From NCBI GenBank assembly GCA_037382365.1, contig JARRPZ010000117.1:1-8209 (forward strand): a stretch of DNA of 8,209 nucleotides, read 5' to 3'. Each line of letters begins with the position of its first letter. Within the stretch, counting starts at the first letter, position 1. This DNA comes from Lentisalinibacter sp037382365. GTDB lineage: Bacteria > Pseudomonadota > Gammaproteobacteria > Steroidobacterales > Woeseiaceae. The notes beneath the pieces are model-generated. The model was not told the DNA's origin and ran no database searches. It saw only the letters and a program-made list of their open reading frames with translations. The position numbers and the translations under genes are program-made. This document shows positions 1 through 7,231 of this stretch, one piece after another.

Positions 1-16
1 CTGGCCGCTTGAGTCG

Positions 17-1363
17 TTAAACCACCGCCACCGAGGCGAAAGCAAACCGGGTCATATTCTCGACGCCGACCGCCACAACGCGGACGTTGTCCTCGATGCG
101 GATGCCGCCGAACGGCTTCAGTTCCTCGACTCGCAGCCAGTTCACGAGGCGCCCGGCGGTACTGCCGTGCAGCTCCTCGAGCCGCATGTCGATGAAATAG
201 AGGCCCGGTTCGATCGTCAGCACCTGGTCTGCCGCCAGTGTTCGCGTCAACCGCAGATGAGGGTGTTCCGGCGGGGGCGCGACGTCGTCGCCCACGGCAT
301 CCGCCATGAATCCGCCGACGTCGTGCACCTGCAGGCCGAGCAGATGACCGAGACCGTGGGGCAGAAAGGCCCGCGTCACCCCGGCTTCCACCAGCGCCTC
401 GGCGCTGCCGGCGCTGGCGATCTCCTGTGCCAGCAGCAACCCGGCCAGACGGCGATGCGTGGCCAGGTGCAGCTCCGGAAACTCCACGCCGGCCCGGACG
501 TCCGCGACGATGTCCTGCTGCAGCTCATGCATGGCGGTGATCAGCCCGGCGAATCCGCGGTCCGCTGACGCATAGCTCCGGGTGATGTCCGCGGCGTAGC
601 CTGCATGGCTCGCCCCGGCGTCGATCAGGAAGGAACGGATCTCGGGTGGCGGTTCGCGGTCGCGACGCTGATAGTGCAGGACGGCGGCGTGCTCGTTCAG
701 GGCCACGATGTTGTGATAGGGGAGCTCGGCGTCCAATTGACCCGCGGCCTCGCAGTAGGCCAGATGTATCTCGAATTCCGACGCCCCGGATTCGAACGCG
801 GCATGAGCCGCCAGGTGGCCGCCGGCAGCACGGTATGTGGCAGCCCGCAGGCATGCAAGCTCGTAGCCCGTCTTAACGGACCTGGCGTAATGCAACCGGC
901 GCAGCACCTCCGGCGGGTTGATCCGTTCGATGCCGAGTGTCTGGGCCGGTTCGATCACCTCGCCCAGGAACACGTAGCGGGACAGGTCGTCCGGCAGCAG
1001 GCTGCGCGCACCGGCCGGCGTATCGAACGGCAGGATATCGAAGTGGCGGGGCCAGTAGCCGGCGGGTTCCGCCGGTGCCATGTGCCAGTAGTCCACCGGC
1101 TGACAATAGGCGAGCTGCGGCCGCATGCCGGGCTGGTACACCAGGTAGGAACCGGGAGCATCGGTCAGCGGCAGCCAGGCATTGAAATCGGGATTCACCA
1201 CGTACGGATAGGTCTGATCGTCGAGGAAGGCATAGCGCGGCTCACCGGCGGCGATGACGATGCCGTCCGCGCCGGCGCGCTCGAGCGCTGCGTCGTGACG
1301 ACGCGCCATCTCGGCGACATGATCCGCATACAACCTGGTGATGTCTTCCTCTTCCCGTGTCAT
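17..1363 (-). CDS. pepQ: Xaa-Pro dipeptidase (prolidase) PepQ, M24B metallopeptidase
   Basis: Cytoplasmic prolidase that hydrolyses dipeptides with a C-terminal proline (Xaa-Pro) and helps recycle proline from peptides. The 448-residue product is close to the 443 residues of E. coli PepQ. The C-terminal 'pita-bread' metallopeptidase fold is complete: the expected dinuclear metal ligands are D248 (in LIDAG), D259 (in ADITRSYA), H336 (in LPHGLGH), E385 (in LTIEPGLYF) and E424 (in GIRIEDNV). Their order matches E. coli D246/D257/H339/E384/E423, and the 39-residue gap between the two glutamates is identical. The N-terminal domain carries the PepQ-like stretch FNAWLPLTDAPGSYLV (about 60-75). The start is set by GGAGG just upstream and by the family-like N-terminus; the open frame continues further only as antisense to ggt. 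It is divergent from ggt. M24 relatives such as aminopeptidase P or organophosphorus acid anhydrolases are alternatives, but length and N-domain favour PepQ. Confidence 0.95.
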   Translation of the reverse strand: MTREEEDITRLYADHVAEMARRHDAALERAGADGIVIAAGEPRYAFLDDQTYPYVVNPDFNAWLPLTDAPGSYLVYQPGMRPQLAYCQPVDYWHMAPAEPAGYWPRHFDILPFDTPAGARSLLPDDLSRYVFLGEVIEPAQTLGIERINPPEVLRRLHYARSVKTGYELACLRAATYRAAGGHLAAHAAFESGASEFEIHLAYCEAAGQLDAELPYHNIVALNEHAAVLHYQRRDREPPPEIRSFLIDAGASHAGYAADITRSYASADRGFAGLITAMHELQQDIVADVRAGVEFPELHLATHRRLAGLLLAQEIASAGSAEALVEAGVTRAFLPHGLGHLLGLQVHDVGGFMADAVGDDVAPPPEHPHLRLTRTLAADQVLTIEPGLYFIDMRLEELHGSTAGRLVNWLRVEELKPFGGIRIEDNVRVVAVGVENMTRFAFASVAVV

Positions 1364-1367
1364 ATGT

Positions 1368-1372
1368 CCTCC
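1368..1372 (-). promoter_or_regulatory. Ribosome binding site of pepQ
   Basis: On the minus strand GGAGG is followed by ACAT and then the ATG at 1363-1361. The 4-base spacer is slightly short but the match to the anti-SD is strong. It fixes the pepQ start, since the reading frame stays open far upstream. Confidence 0.75.
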
Positions 1373-1399
1373 GCGGCCGTGATCCGAACAGACTCGACC

Positions 1400-1405
1400 A
1401 GTATA
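1400..1405 (-). promoter_or_regulatory. Candidate -10 element for pepQ
   Basis: The minus strand reads TATACT, a 5/6 match to the sigma70 -10 consensus, about 37 bases before the pepQ start. No convincing -35 hexamer lies 16-18 bases upstream; that stretch is GC-rich. The call rests on the -10 match and its position in a divergent intergenic region. Confidence 0.35.
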
Positions 1406-1442
1406 GCGGAGGGTCCTGCGGGGACGTCGCCCGGCAGTCGCC

Positions 1443-1474
1443 TTAACAGGGCTGGCGAAGTCGGGCATCATAAT
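1443..1474 (+). promoter_or_regulatory. Candidate promoter of the ggt-trpS unit
   Basis: TTAACA at 1443-1448 matches the -35 consensus at 5 of 6 positions. Two overlapping -10 candidates follow: CATCAT at 1466-1471 (4/6, ideal 17-base spacer) and CATAAT at 1469-1474 (5/6, but a long 20-base spacer). Either would start transcription roughly 20 bases before the ggt translation start. It is the most AT-rich patch of the 138-base divergent region. Confidence 0.35.
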
Positions 1475-1491
1475 CAGCCGAATGAACCTCC

Positions 1492-1495
1492 GGAG
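1492..1495 (+). promoter_or_regulatory. Ribosome binding site of ggt
   Basis: GGAG lies six bases before the ATG at 1502, a good Shine-Dalgarno spacing that supports this start over the long upstream open frame. The motif sits in the 8-base palindrome CTCCGGAG (1488-1495), which may be chance in GC-rich DNA. Confidence 0.65.
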
Positions 1496-1501
1496 TCCCC
1501 T

Positions 1502-3214
1502 ATGCCTTTGCTCCCCCGGCGCGGTCTTCTCGCCGCGTTGCCCGTTCTCCTCACCATGACGCTGCCGGCCCTCGGTTACGACCGCATCACGGGAGAGACT
1601 TTCGCCTCCCGCTCCGAGGTCATCGCGCCCCATGCAATGGCGGCAACGAGCCAGCCACTGGCGACGCAGATCGCGCTGGATATCCTGAAAGCGGGTGGCA
1701 GCGCGGTCGACGCCGCGATAGCGGCGAATGCTGCCCTCGGCCTGATGGAGCCGGTCGGCTGCGGTATCGGCGGCGATCTGTTCGCGATCGTCTGGGACGC
1801 TGACAAGAAGGAACTCGCTGGCTTGAACGCGAGCGGCCGTTCGCCGGCCTCCCTGACCCTGGAGTATTTCCGGGAGCAGGGCATGGAGAAGATCCCGGCG
1901 CTCGGCCCGCTGCCGGTGAGTGTGCCCGGGACGGTCGACGGCTGGTTCGAGCTCCATGGCCGATACGGCCGGCTGCCGATGAAGGAGATACTCGCTCCGG
2001 CGATCCGCTACGCCCGGGAGGGCTTCCCGGTCTCGGAACTGATCGCCTATTACTGGCAGCGCAATGCGGAGTACCTGAAGGAGTATCCGGGTTTCGCCGA
2101 GACCTTCATGCCGAATGGCCGCGCTCCGCGCAAGGGGGAGATGTTCGCGAACCCCCGGCTGGCCGATACGCTGGAGAAGATCGCCACAGAGGGTCGGGAC
2201 GTCTTCTACCGCGGCGAGATGGCCAGGACGATTGCGGACTACATGCAGGAGAATGGGGGTTTCCTGACTTACGAGGACATGGCGAACCACCGCTCCGAGT
2301 GGGTCGAGCCGGTGTCGACCACCTACCGCGGCTGGGAGGTCTTCGAACTGCCGCCGAACGGTCAGGGGATCGCCGCGTTGCAGATGCTCAACATTCTGGA
2401 AGGATTCGATATCGCGGCGATGGGATTCGGCTCGGCGGACTATCTTCATGTGCTCGCCGAGGCCAAGAAGCTCGCGTTCGAGGATCGCGCCCGCTATTAC
2501 GCCGACATGGATTTTGCAGACGTACCGGTGGGGCGCCTCGTCTCGAAGGACTATGCGGCGCAACGGCGCGAGCTCATCGACATGACCCGGGCGTCGAGGA
2601 CCCTGCCCGCCGGCGACATGCAGCTGGAGAACGGCGACACGATCTACCTGACCGTTGCCGACGGGGACGGGAACATGGTCTCGCTCATCCAGAGCAATTA
2701 CCGGGGTATGGGCTCCGGTATGACGCCAGGCGATCTCGGATTCGTGCTGCAGGACCGGGGCGAGCTATTCTCGCTCGAGACGGATCACCCCAACGTGTTC
2801 GAACCCGGCAAGCGCCCGTTTCATACCATCATCCCGGCCTTCGTGATGCGCGATGGCAAGCCCCTGATGAGTTTCGGCGTGATGGGTGGTGCCATGCAGC
2901 CCCAGGGGCACACGCAGATCATCGTCAATCTGGTGGATTTCGGTATGAATCTTCAGGAGGCGGGTGACGCGCCCAGGCTGCGTCACAGCGGTTCCTCCCA
3001 GCCCACCGGCGAGACGATGACCGACGGCGGCACCGTTTATCTGGAGCACGGTTTCGATGAGGGTGTGCAACGGGAACTCCTGCGCCGCGGCCACCGTCTC
3101 GGTGGCACCGATGGGGGATTCGGCGGCTACCAGGCCATCATGAAGGATCATGGAGAGGGCGTGTACTACGGTGCCTCCGAGTCGCGCAAGGACGGTCAGG
3201 CGGCCGGGTACTGA
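1502..3214 (+). CDS. ggt: Exported gamma-glutamyltransferase-family protein (Ntn hydrolase)
   Basis: Member of the gamma-glutamyltranspeptidase family, made as a proenzyme that cleaves itself into large and small subunits; canonical members hydrolyse or transfer the gamma-glutamyl group of glutathione. 570 residues, typical for the family. The N-terminus (LPRRGLLAALPVLLTMTLPALG, described in parts: PRR at 5-7, hydrophobic 8-24) is a signal peptide with probable cleavage near residue 25; its paired arginines leave Tat export possible. The large subunit has the GGSAVDAAIAAN block (65-76), VGCGIGGDLF (85-94) and NASGRSP with R113, the likely counterpart of E. coli R114. The small subunit should begin at T380 in NGDTIYLTV, the autoprocessing nucleophile. 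The oxyanion GG is at 462-463. Several E. coli glutamyl-binding residues are not conserved (see findings), so the exact substrate is uncertain. The start is supported by GGAG at 1492 and by the signal peptide. trpS follows after 19 bases. Confidence 0.93.
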   Translation: MPLLPRRGLLAALPVLLTMTLPALGYDRITGETFASRSEVIAPHAMAATSQPLATQIALDILKAGGSAVDAAIAANAALGLMEPVGCGIGGDLFAIVWDADKKELAGLNASGRSPASLTLEYFREQGMEKIPALGPLPVSVPGTVDGWFELHGRYGRLPMKEILAPAIRYAREGFPVSELIAYYWQRNAEYLKEYPGFAETFMPNGRAPRKGEMFANPRLADTLEKIATEGRDVFYRGEMARTIADYMQENGGFLTYEDMANHRSEWVEPVSTTYRGWEVFELPPNGQGIAALQMLNILEGFDIAAMGFGSADYLHVLAEAKKLAFEDRARYYADMDFADVPVGRLVSKDYAAQRRELIDMTRASRTLPAGDMQLENGDTIYLTVADGDGNMVSLIQSNYRGMGSGMTPGDLGFVLQDRGELFSLETDHPNVFEPGKRPFHTIIPAFVMRDGKPLMSFGVMGGAMQPQGHTQIIVNLVDFGMNLQEAGDAPRLRHSGSSQPTGETMTDGGTVYLEHGFDEGVQRELLRRGHRLGGTDGGFGGYQAIMKDHGEGVYYGASESRKDGQAAGY

Positions 3215-3233
3215 GCCGCAGAGAGCGAGTCGC

Positions 3234-4244
3234 ATGAGCGAGGAAATCTGGCTGACCGGCATCACGACGACCGGGACGCCGCACATCGGTAATTATGTGG
3301 GGGCGATCCGGCCGGGCGTCGCCGCCAGCCGTGAGGCCGGGAAGCGGAATTTCTATTTCCTCGCGGATCTGCACGCGCTGGTCAAGAACCAGAACCCGGA
3401 CGAGATCCAGCGCTCGACCCTGGAGATCGCTGCATCCTGGCTGGCCCTCGGGCTGGATACGCACAACGCCGTATTCTATCGGCAGTCGGATATCCCGGAG
3501 ATCACCGAACTCACCTGGGTCCTGTCGAGCATGACGGCGAAGGGTCTCATGAATCGCGCCCACGCCTACAAGGCGGCCGTGGCAGCCAACGAGGAGGCCG
3601 GGAACAAGGATCCGGACAAGGGCATCACGATGGCCCTGTTCTGCTATCCGGTACTGATGGCCGCCGACATCCTGCTGTTCAGCGCGGACAAGGTGCCGGT
3701 GGGTCGCGATCAGAAGCAACACGTCGAGATGGCCCGGGACATCGCCGGGCGTTTCAATCACCACTACGGTGAACTGTTCACCCTGCCGGAGCCGGTCATC
3801 GACGACAATACGGCAGTCCTGTCCGGTCTGGACGGCCGGAAGATGTCGAAGAGCTACGGCAACACGATCCCCTTGTTCCTGCCGGAGAAGAAGCTCCGCA
3901 AGCTCGTCATGAAGATCAGGACCAATTCACTGGAGCCCGGCGAGGCCAAGGACACGGCGGGATCGACACTTTTCGAGATCTACCGGGCCTTCGCCACCGC
4001 GGAGGAGACCGCGGACATCGCACGACGCTACGCAGAGGGCATCGCGTGGGGCGAGATGAAGCAGGTGCTGTTCGAATACATCAACGATCACCTGGCAGGA
4101 GCCAGGGCCGAGTACGAGCGGTTGATCGCCGATCCGGGGCACGTCGAATCCGTATTGCAGGCCGGTGCCGATCGGGCTCGCGCCATCAGCGCTCCTTTCA
4201 TGCATCAGGTACGCGACGCCATCGGTATCCGTCCACTCGGCTGA
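3234..4244 (+). CDS. trpS: Tryptophan--tRNA ligase (TrpRS)
   Basis: Cytoplasmic class I aminoacyl-tRNA synthetase that activates tryptophan with ATP and loads it on tRNA-Trp. 336 residues, a normal compact TrpRS length. The HIGH-type signature is HIGN at 17-20 (in GTPHIGNYVGAIRP), and KMSKS is at 203-207 (in LDGRKMSKSYGN). The TrpRS-specific stretch YPVLMAADILLF at 138-149 holds D145, probably the indole-NH-recognising Asp of Bacillus TrpRS (D132), followed by VPVGRDQKQHVEMARDI at 154-170. The N-terminal TGITTTGTPHIGNYVGAIRP and FLADLHALVKN resemble the Pseudomonas/Xanthomonas type more than E. coli TrpS, but the C-terminal extension I recall in Pseudomonas TrpS is missing. The Shine-Dalgarno is weak (GAGAGCGAG, 3221-3229). 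With only 19 bases after ggt, co-transcription or partial translational coupling is likely. The frame extends upstream into ggt, but the ATG at 3234 fits the family N-terminus. Confidence 0.96.
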   Translation: MSEEIWLTGITTTGTPHIGNYVGAIRPGVAASREAGKRNFYFLADLHALVKNQNPDEIQRSTLEIAASWLALGLDTHNAVFYRQSDIPEITELTWVLSSMTAKGLMNRAHAYKAAVAANEEAGNKDPDKGITMALFCYPVLMAADILLFSADKVPVGRDQKQHVEMARDIAGRFNHHYGELFTLPEPVIDDNTAVLSGLDGRKMSKSYGNTIPLFLPEKKLRKLVMKIRTNSLEPGEAKDTAGSTLFEIYRAFATAEETADIARRYAEGIAWGEMKQVLFEYINDHLAGARAEYERLIADPGHVESVLQAGADRARAISAPFMHQVRDAIGIRPLG

Positions 4245-4266
4245 TCCGCAAGGTCCCCCGCGGATC
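4243..4266. terminator. Perfect 7-bp inverted repeat after trpS
   Basis: GATCCGC (4243-4249) pairs perfectly with GCGGATC (4260-4266) around a 10-base loop; the left arm overlaps the trpS stop codon. No T-run follows on either strand, so it is not a standard intrinsic terminator. Its position in a convergent gap suggests a 3'-end-stabilising or terminator-like hairpin, or chance. Confidence 0.25.
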
Positions 4267-4281
4267 CTCCCGCTCCTGCCT

Positions 4282-4298
4282 CGCGCCTCTCAGGCGCG
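4282..4298. terminator. GC-rich hairpin over the uvrA stop codon
   Basis: CGCGCCT (4282-4288), a 3-base loop (CTC), and AGGCGCG (4292-4298) form a perfect 7-bp stem of almost only G-C pairs. The loop and right arm include the uvrA stop codon (4290-4292). It could fold at the 3' end of either convergent transcript. No T-tract follows on either strand, so intrinsic termination is doubtful. Confidence 0.3.
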
Positions 4299-7133
4299 CC
4301 GTCGTTGCCGCTCCTCGTCGAGTAGTGCGCGCAGGTAGCGGCCCGTGTGCGAGCCCTCGATCTCCGCGACTTCCTCGGGTGTCCCCGCAGCAACGATCGT
4401 GCCGCCGCCGTCGCCACCCTCGGGGCCCAGATCGAGCAACCAGTCGGCGGTCTTGATCACGTCGAGATTGTGCTCGATGACCACGATGGTGTTTCCACGG
4501 TCCCGCAATCGGTGCAGGACCGCGAGCAACTGGGCGATGTCGTGGAAGTGGAGGCCGGTGGTGGGCTCGTCCAGGATGTAGAGAGTGGACCCGGTATCTC
4601 TCTTCGAGAGTTCACGCGCGAGCTTGATGCGCTGCGCCTCACCGCCGGACAGCGTCGTCGCATTCTGGCCGAGTCTCAAGTAGGACAGACCGACGTCCAT
4701 CAGGGTCTGCAGCTTGCGCGCGATCACCGGCACATTGCGGAAGAAGCCGAGCGCGTCCTCCACGGTCATCTCCAGCACTTCGTGTATGTTGCGCCCCTTG
4801 TAGCGGATATCGAGAGTCTCGCGGTTGTAGCGGCGCGCTTCGCAGATATCGCACGGGACGTAGATGTCCGGCAGGAAGTGCATCTCTACCTTGATCACCC
4901 CGTCGCCCTGGCAGGCCTCGCAGCGGCCCCCTTTCACGTTGAAGCTGAAGCGGCCCGCCTGATAACCGCGGGAGCGTGCCTCCTGGGTGCCGGCGAACAG
5001 TTCCCGGATCGGCGTGAACAGGCCGGTATAGGTCGCCGGGTTGGAGCGGGGCGTGCGGCCGATGGGGCTCTGGGAGATCTCGATGACGCGATCGAAGTGT
5101 TCCAGTCCGTCGATGCCGCCACAGGGTTCCGGATCCGTCGCGGCTCGATTCAGTACCGCCGCCGCCGTCTCGTACAGGGTGCCGTTGATCAGTGTGGACT
5201 TGCCGGACCCGGAGACGCCCGTGACACAGGTCATCAGGCCGACAGGCAGAACGGCATCCACGTGCCTGAGGTTGTTTCCGGTCGCGTCCCGGATCGTCAG
5301 CAGCCGCTCGCCGTCCGGTGCCGCGCGGCTCGCCGGCACTTCGATACGCCGATGCCCCGACAGGTACTGACCGGTCAGCGATGCCGGATCCGCCCGGATG
5401 ACCTCCGGCGGACCCTCTGCCACCACGCGACCGCCGTGTACGCCCGCCCCGGGACCGAGATCCACCACGTGATCGGCCGCCAGTATCGCCTCCTGATCGT
5501 GCTCGACCATGATCACCGTGTTACCGATGTCGCGCAGATGGGTCAGCGTCGCCAGCAGCCGGGCATTGTCGCGCTGATGCAGACCGATGGACGGTTCGTC
5601 CAGGATGTACAGGACCCCGACCAGTCCCGAGCCGATCTGGCTCGCGAGGCGGATCCGTTGCGCCTCGCCACCGGACAGCGTGTCGGCGCTCCGATCCAGC
5701 GTCAGGTAGGAGAGACCCACGTCGTCCAGGAATCCGAGTCGATCCGCGATCTCCCGGACGATGCGCTCGGCAACCTCGCCACGCCAGCCGGGCAGCTCCA
5801 TCTCCGCGAAGAACCCGCGTGCCGCAGCGATCGCCATGGCCGTGATGTCTGCGATTCCGCGGTCCGCGACGTAGACGTTGCGTGCCGCCCGATTCAGCCG
5901 GGAGCCTTTGCACGCCGGGCATCTCTGGGTGCTGAGATATTTCGCGAGTTCCTCCCGGACCGTCGCCGACTCGGTCTCCCGGTATCGTCGCTCGAGGTTC
6001 GGCAGCACGCCCTCGAAGGGATGGCGCTGGCTCACCGAGGCGCCACGGCTGCTGGTGTAGCTGAACTCGATGGCTTCCTCGCCGCTGCCGTTCAGGATCA
6101 CCTCCCGCACGTGCTCGGGGAGTTCGCCGAAGGGCGTCTCCACGTCGAAGTCGTAGTGCCCGGCCAGATTGCCGATCATCTGAAAATAGTAAGTCGTGCG
6201 TCGGTCCCAGCCCCGGATGGCACCGCCGGCGAGGCTCAGCTCCGGATTGACGACCACCCGGGACGGATCGAAGAACTGCTTCAAACCGAGTCCGTCGCAT
6301 TCCGGGCAGGCCCCGTGCGGGTTATTGAACGAGAACAGACGGGGCTCCAGTTCGCTCAGGCTGTATCCACACTCCCTGCAAGCGTACCGGTCGGAGAAGA
6401 CCAGCTCCGGGCCGTCCCCGTCGAGGGCGATCACCCGCGCCACGCCGTCTGCCAGGCGGAGTGCCGTCTCGAAGGACTCGGCCAGGCGCAGGGCGAGATC
6501 GTCACGCACCCGGAAACGGTCCACGACGGCCTCGATCGTATGGCGTCGCCTGGCGTCGAGCGGCGGGGCCTCGGCGATCTCGACGATCTCGCCGTCGACG
6601 CGGGCACGGACGAAGCCCTGGGCCTGCAGATCCCTGAGCACGGCGGCGTGCTCGCCCTTGCGGTTCGAGACGACCGGCGCCAGCAGTGCAAGGCGACTCC
6701 CGGCAGACAGAGCGAGGACGTGGTCCACCATCTGACTCACCGTCTGTGCCTCCAGGTCCAGGCCGTGGTCCGGGCAGCGCGGCGTGCCGGCGCGCGCGTA
6801 CAGGAGCCGCAGGTAGTCGTAGATCTCCGTCACCGTGCCGACCGTCGAGCGCGGATTGTGGGAAGTCGATTTCTGCTCGATCGAGATCGCCGGCGAGAGT
6901 CCCTCGATGTGGTCCAGGTCCGGCTTCTCCATCATCGACAGGAACTGTCGCGCGTAGGCGGAAAGCGACTCGACATAGCGCCGCTGACCCTCGGCGTAGA
7001 GGGTGTCGAAGGCGAGGGAAGACTTGCCGGAACCACTCAGCCCGGTGAGCACGATCAGCCGGTTGCGCGGCAACGAGAGATCGATGTTCTGCAGGTTGTG
7101 CGTCCTGGCGCCGCGGATTTCGATGCTTTCCAT
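4290..7133 (-). CDS. uvrA: Excinuclease ABC subunit UvrA
   Basis: DNA-damage-sensing ATPase of nucleotide excision repair; a UvrA dimer finds bulky lesions, loads UvrB and leaves before UvrC incision. 947 residues against 940 in E. coli, complete. It has two ABC ATPase modules. Module I: Walker A GLSGSGKS (31-38), signature LSGGEAQRIRLA (486-497), Walker B with LDEPSIGLH (D512, E513). Module II: Walker A GVSGSGKS (639-646), signature LSGGEAQRIKLA (828-839), Walker B with LDEPTTGLH (D855, E856). Zinc ligands are C252/C255/C276/C279 and C738/C741/C761/C764; a further CPAC pair is at 405-408. The start fits the family N-terminus (IEIRGARTHNL) and no in-frame ATG or GTG precedes it before the TAG at 7164-7166. 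There is no purine-rich Shine-Dalgarno: the upstream bases are C-rich. It converges with trpS and diverges from the MFS gene. No motif is missing. Confidence 0.98.
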   Translation of the reverse strand: MESIEIRGARTHNLQNIDLSLPRNRLIVLTGLSGSGKSSLAFDTLYAEGQRRYVESLSAYARQFLSMMEKPDLDHIEGLSPAISIEQKSTSHNPRSTVGTVTEIYDYLRLLYARAGTPRCPDHGLDLEAQTVSQMVDHVLALSAGSRLALLAPVVSNRKGEHAAVLRDLQAQGFVRARVDGEIVEIAEAPPLDARRRHTIEAVVDRFRVRDDLALRLAESFETALRLADGVARVIALDGDGPELVFSDRYACRECGYSLSELEPRLFSFNNPHGACPECDGLGLKQFFDPSRVVVNPELSLAGGAIRGWDRRTTYYFQMIGNLAGHYDFDVETPFGELPEHVREVILNGSGEEAIEFSYTSSRGASVSQRHPFEGVLPNLERRYRETESATVREELAKYLSTQRCPACKGSRLNRAARNVYVADRGIADITAMAIAAARGFFAEMELPGWRGEVAERIVREIADRLGFLDDVGLSYLTLDRSADTLSGGEAQRIRLASQIGSGLVGVLYILDEPSIGLHQRDNARLLATLTHLRDIGNTVIMVEHDQEAILAADHVVDLGPGAGVHGGRVVAEGPPEVIRADPASLTGQYLSGHRRIEVPASRAAPDGERLLTIRDATGNNLRHVDAVLPVGLMTCVTGVSGSGKSTLINGTLYETAAAVLNRAATDPEPCGGIDGLEHFDRVIEISQSPIGRTPRSNPATYTGLFTPIRELFAGTQEARSRGYQAGRFSFNVKGGRCEACQGDGVIKVEMHFLPDIYVPCDICEARRYNRETLDIRYKGRNIHEVLEMTVEDALGFFRNVPVIARKLQTLMDVGLSYLRLGQNATTLSGGEAQRIKLARELSKRDTGSTLYILDEPTTGLHFHDIAQLLAVLHRLRDRGNTIVVIEHNLDVIKTADWLLDLGPEGGDGGGTIVAAGTPEEVAEIEGSHTGRYLRALLDEERQRRRA

Positions 7134-7145
7134 CAGGGGCAGGGG

Positions 7146-7160
7146 GTCAACGGAGTCAAC
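7146..7160. repeat. Short direct repeat GTCAAC in the uvrA leader
   Basis: GTCAAC occurs at 7146-7151 and again at 7155-7160, separated by GGA (9-base period). On the minus strand it reads GTTGAC twice, just at and downstream of the predicted uvrA transcription start. It could be a small operator half-site pair or chance. Confidence 0.3.
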
Positions 7161-7164
7161 CTGC

Positions 7165-7170
7165 TAATAT
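7165..7170 (+). promoter_or_regulatory. Candidate -10 element for the MFS gene
   Basis: TAATAT lies about 67 bases before the MFS start within CTAATATAC, the only AT-rich patch of the gap apart from AAAA at 7194-7197. The -35 position (near 7142-7147) is G-rich and does not match the consensus, so an activator-dependent promoter or no promoter at all remains possible. Confidence 0.25.
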
Positions 7171-7195
7171 ACGCCGCCGATCAACCCGCGCGCAA
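7166..7195 (-). promoter_or_regulatory. Candidate promoter of uvrA
   Basis: On the minus strand TATATT (7171-7166, 5/6 to the -10 consensus) lies 18 bases downstream of TTGCGC (7195-7190, TTG conserved only). Transcription would begin near 7159, giving a leader of about 25 bases. The strand-symmetric AT-rich core also offers a plus-strand -10. No CTGT-N8-ACAG LexA box is visible in 7134-7237. Confidence 0.35.
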
Positions 7196-7227
7196 AACGA
7201 TGGCCGGATGTCCCGTGCCGGCCTCGC

Positions 7228-7231
7228 AGGA
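7228..7231 (+). promoter_or_regulatory. Ribosome binding site of the MFS gene
   Basis: AGGA sits six bases before the ATG at 7238-7240, within GCAGGACGGACC. It selects this ATG over the out-of-frame ATGs at 7200 and 7209. Confidence 0.5.

Noticed and set aside
1488..1495. Palindrome CTCCGGAG around the ggt Shine-Dalgarno as an operator or RNA switch
   Set aside because: Eight bases with no loop and no flanking symmetry; expected by chance in GC-rich sequence containing GGAG.
605..1501. Plus-strand open frame upstream of ggt, antisense to pepQ
   Set aside because: Arises from GC-biased codons of pepQ; ggt has an SD and signal peptide at 1502.
1364..2563. Minus-strand open frame continuing upstream of pepQ through most of ggt
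   Set aside because: It is antisense to a complete, well-recognised ggt. The translation is Arg/Gly/Leu-rich without family motifs, and pepQ has its own RBS at 1368-1372.
3138..3764. 208-codon minus-strand open frame across the ggt/trpS junction
   Set aside because: Antisense to two confirmed genes, with no recognisable motif or RBS.
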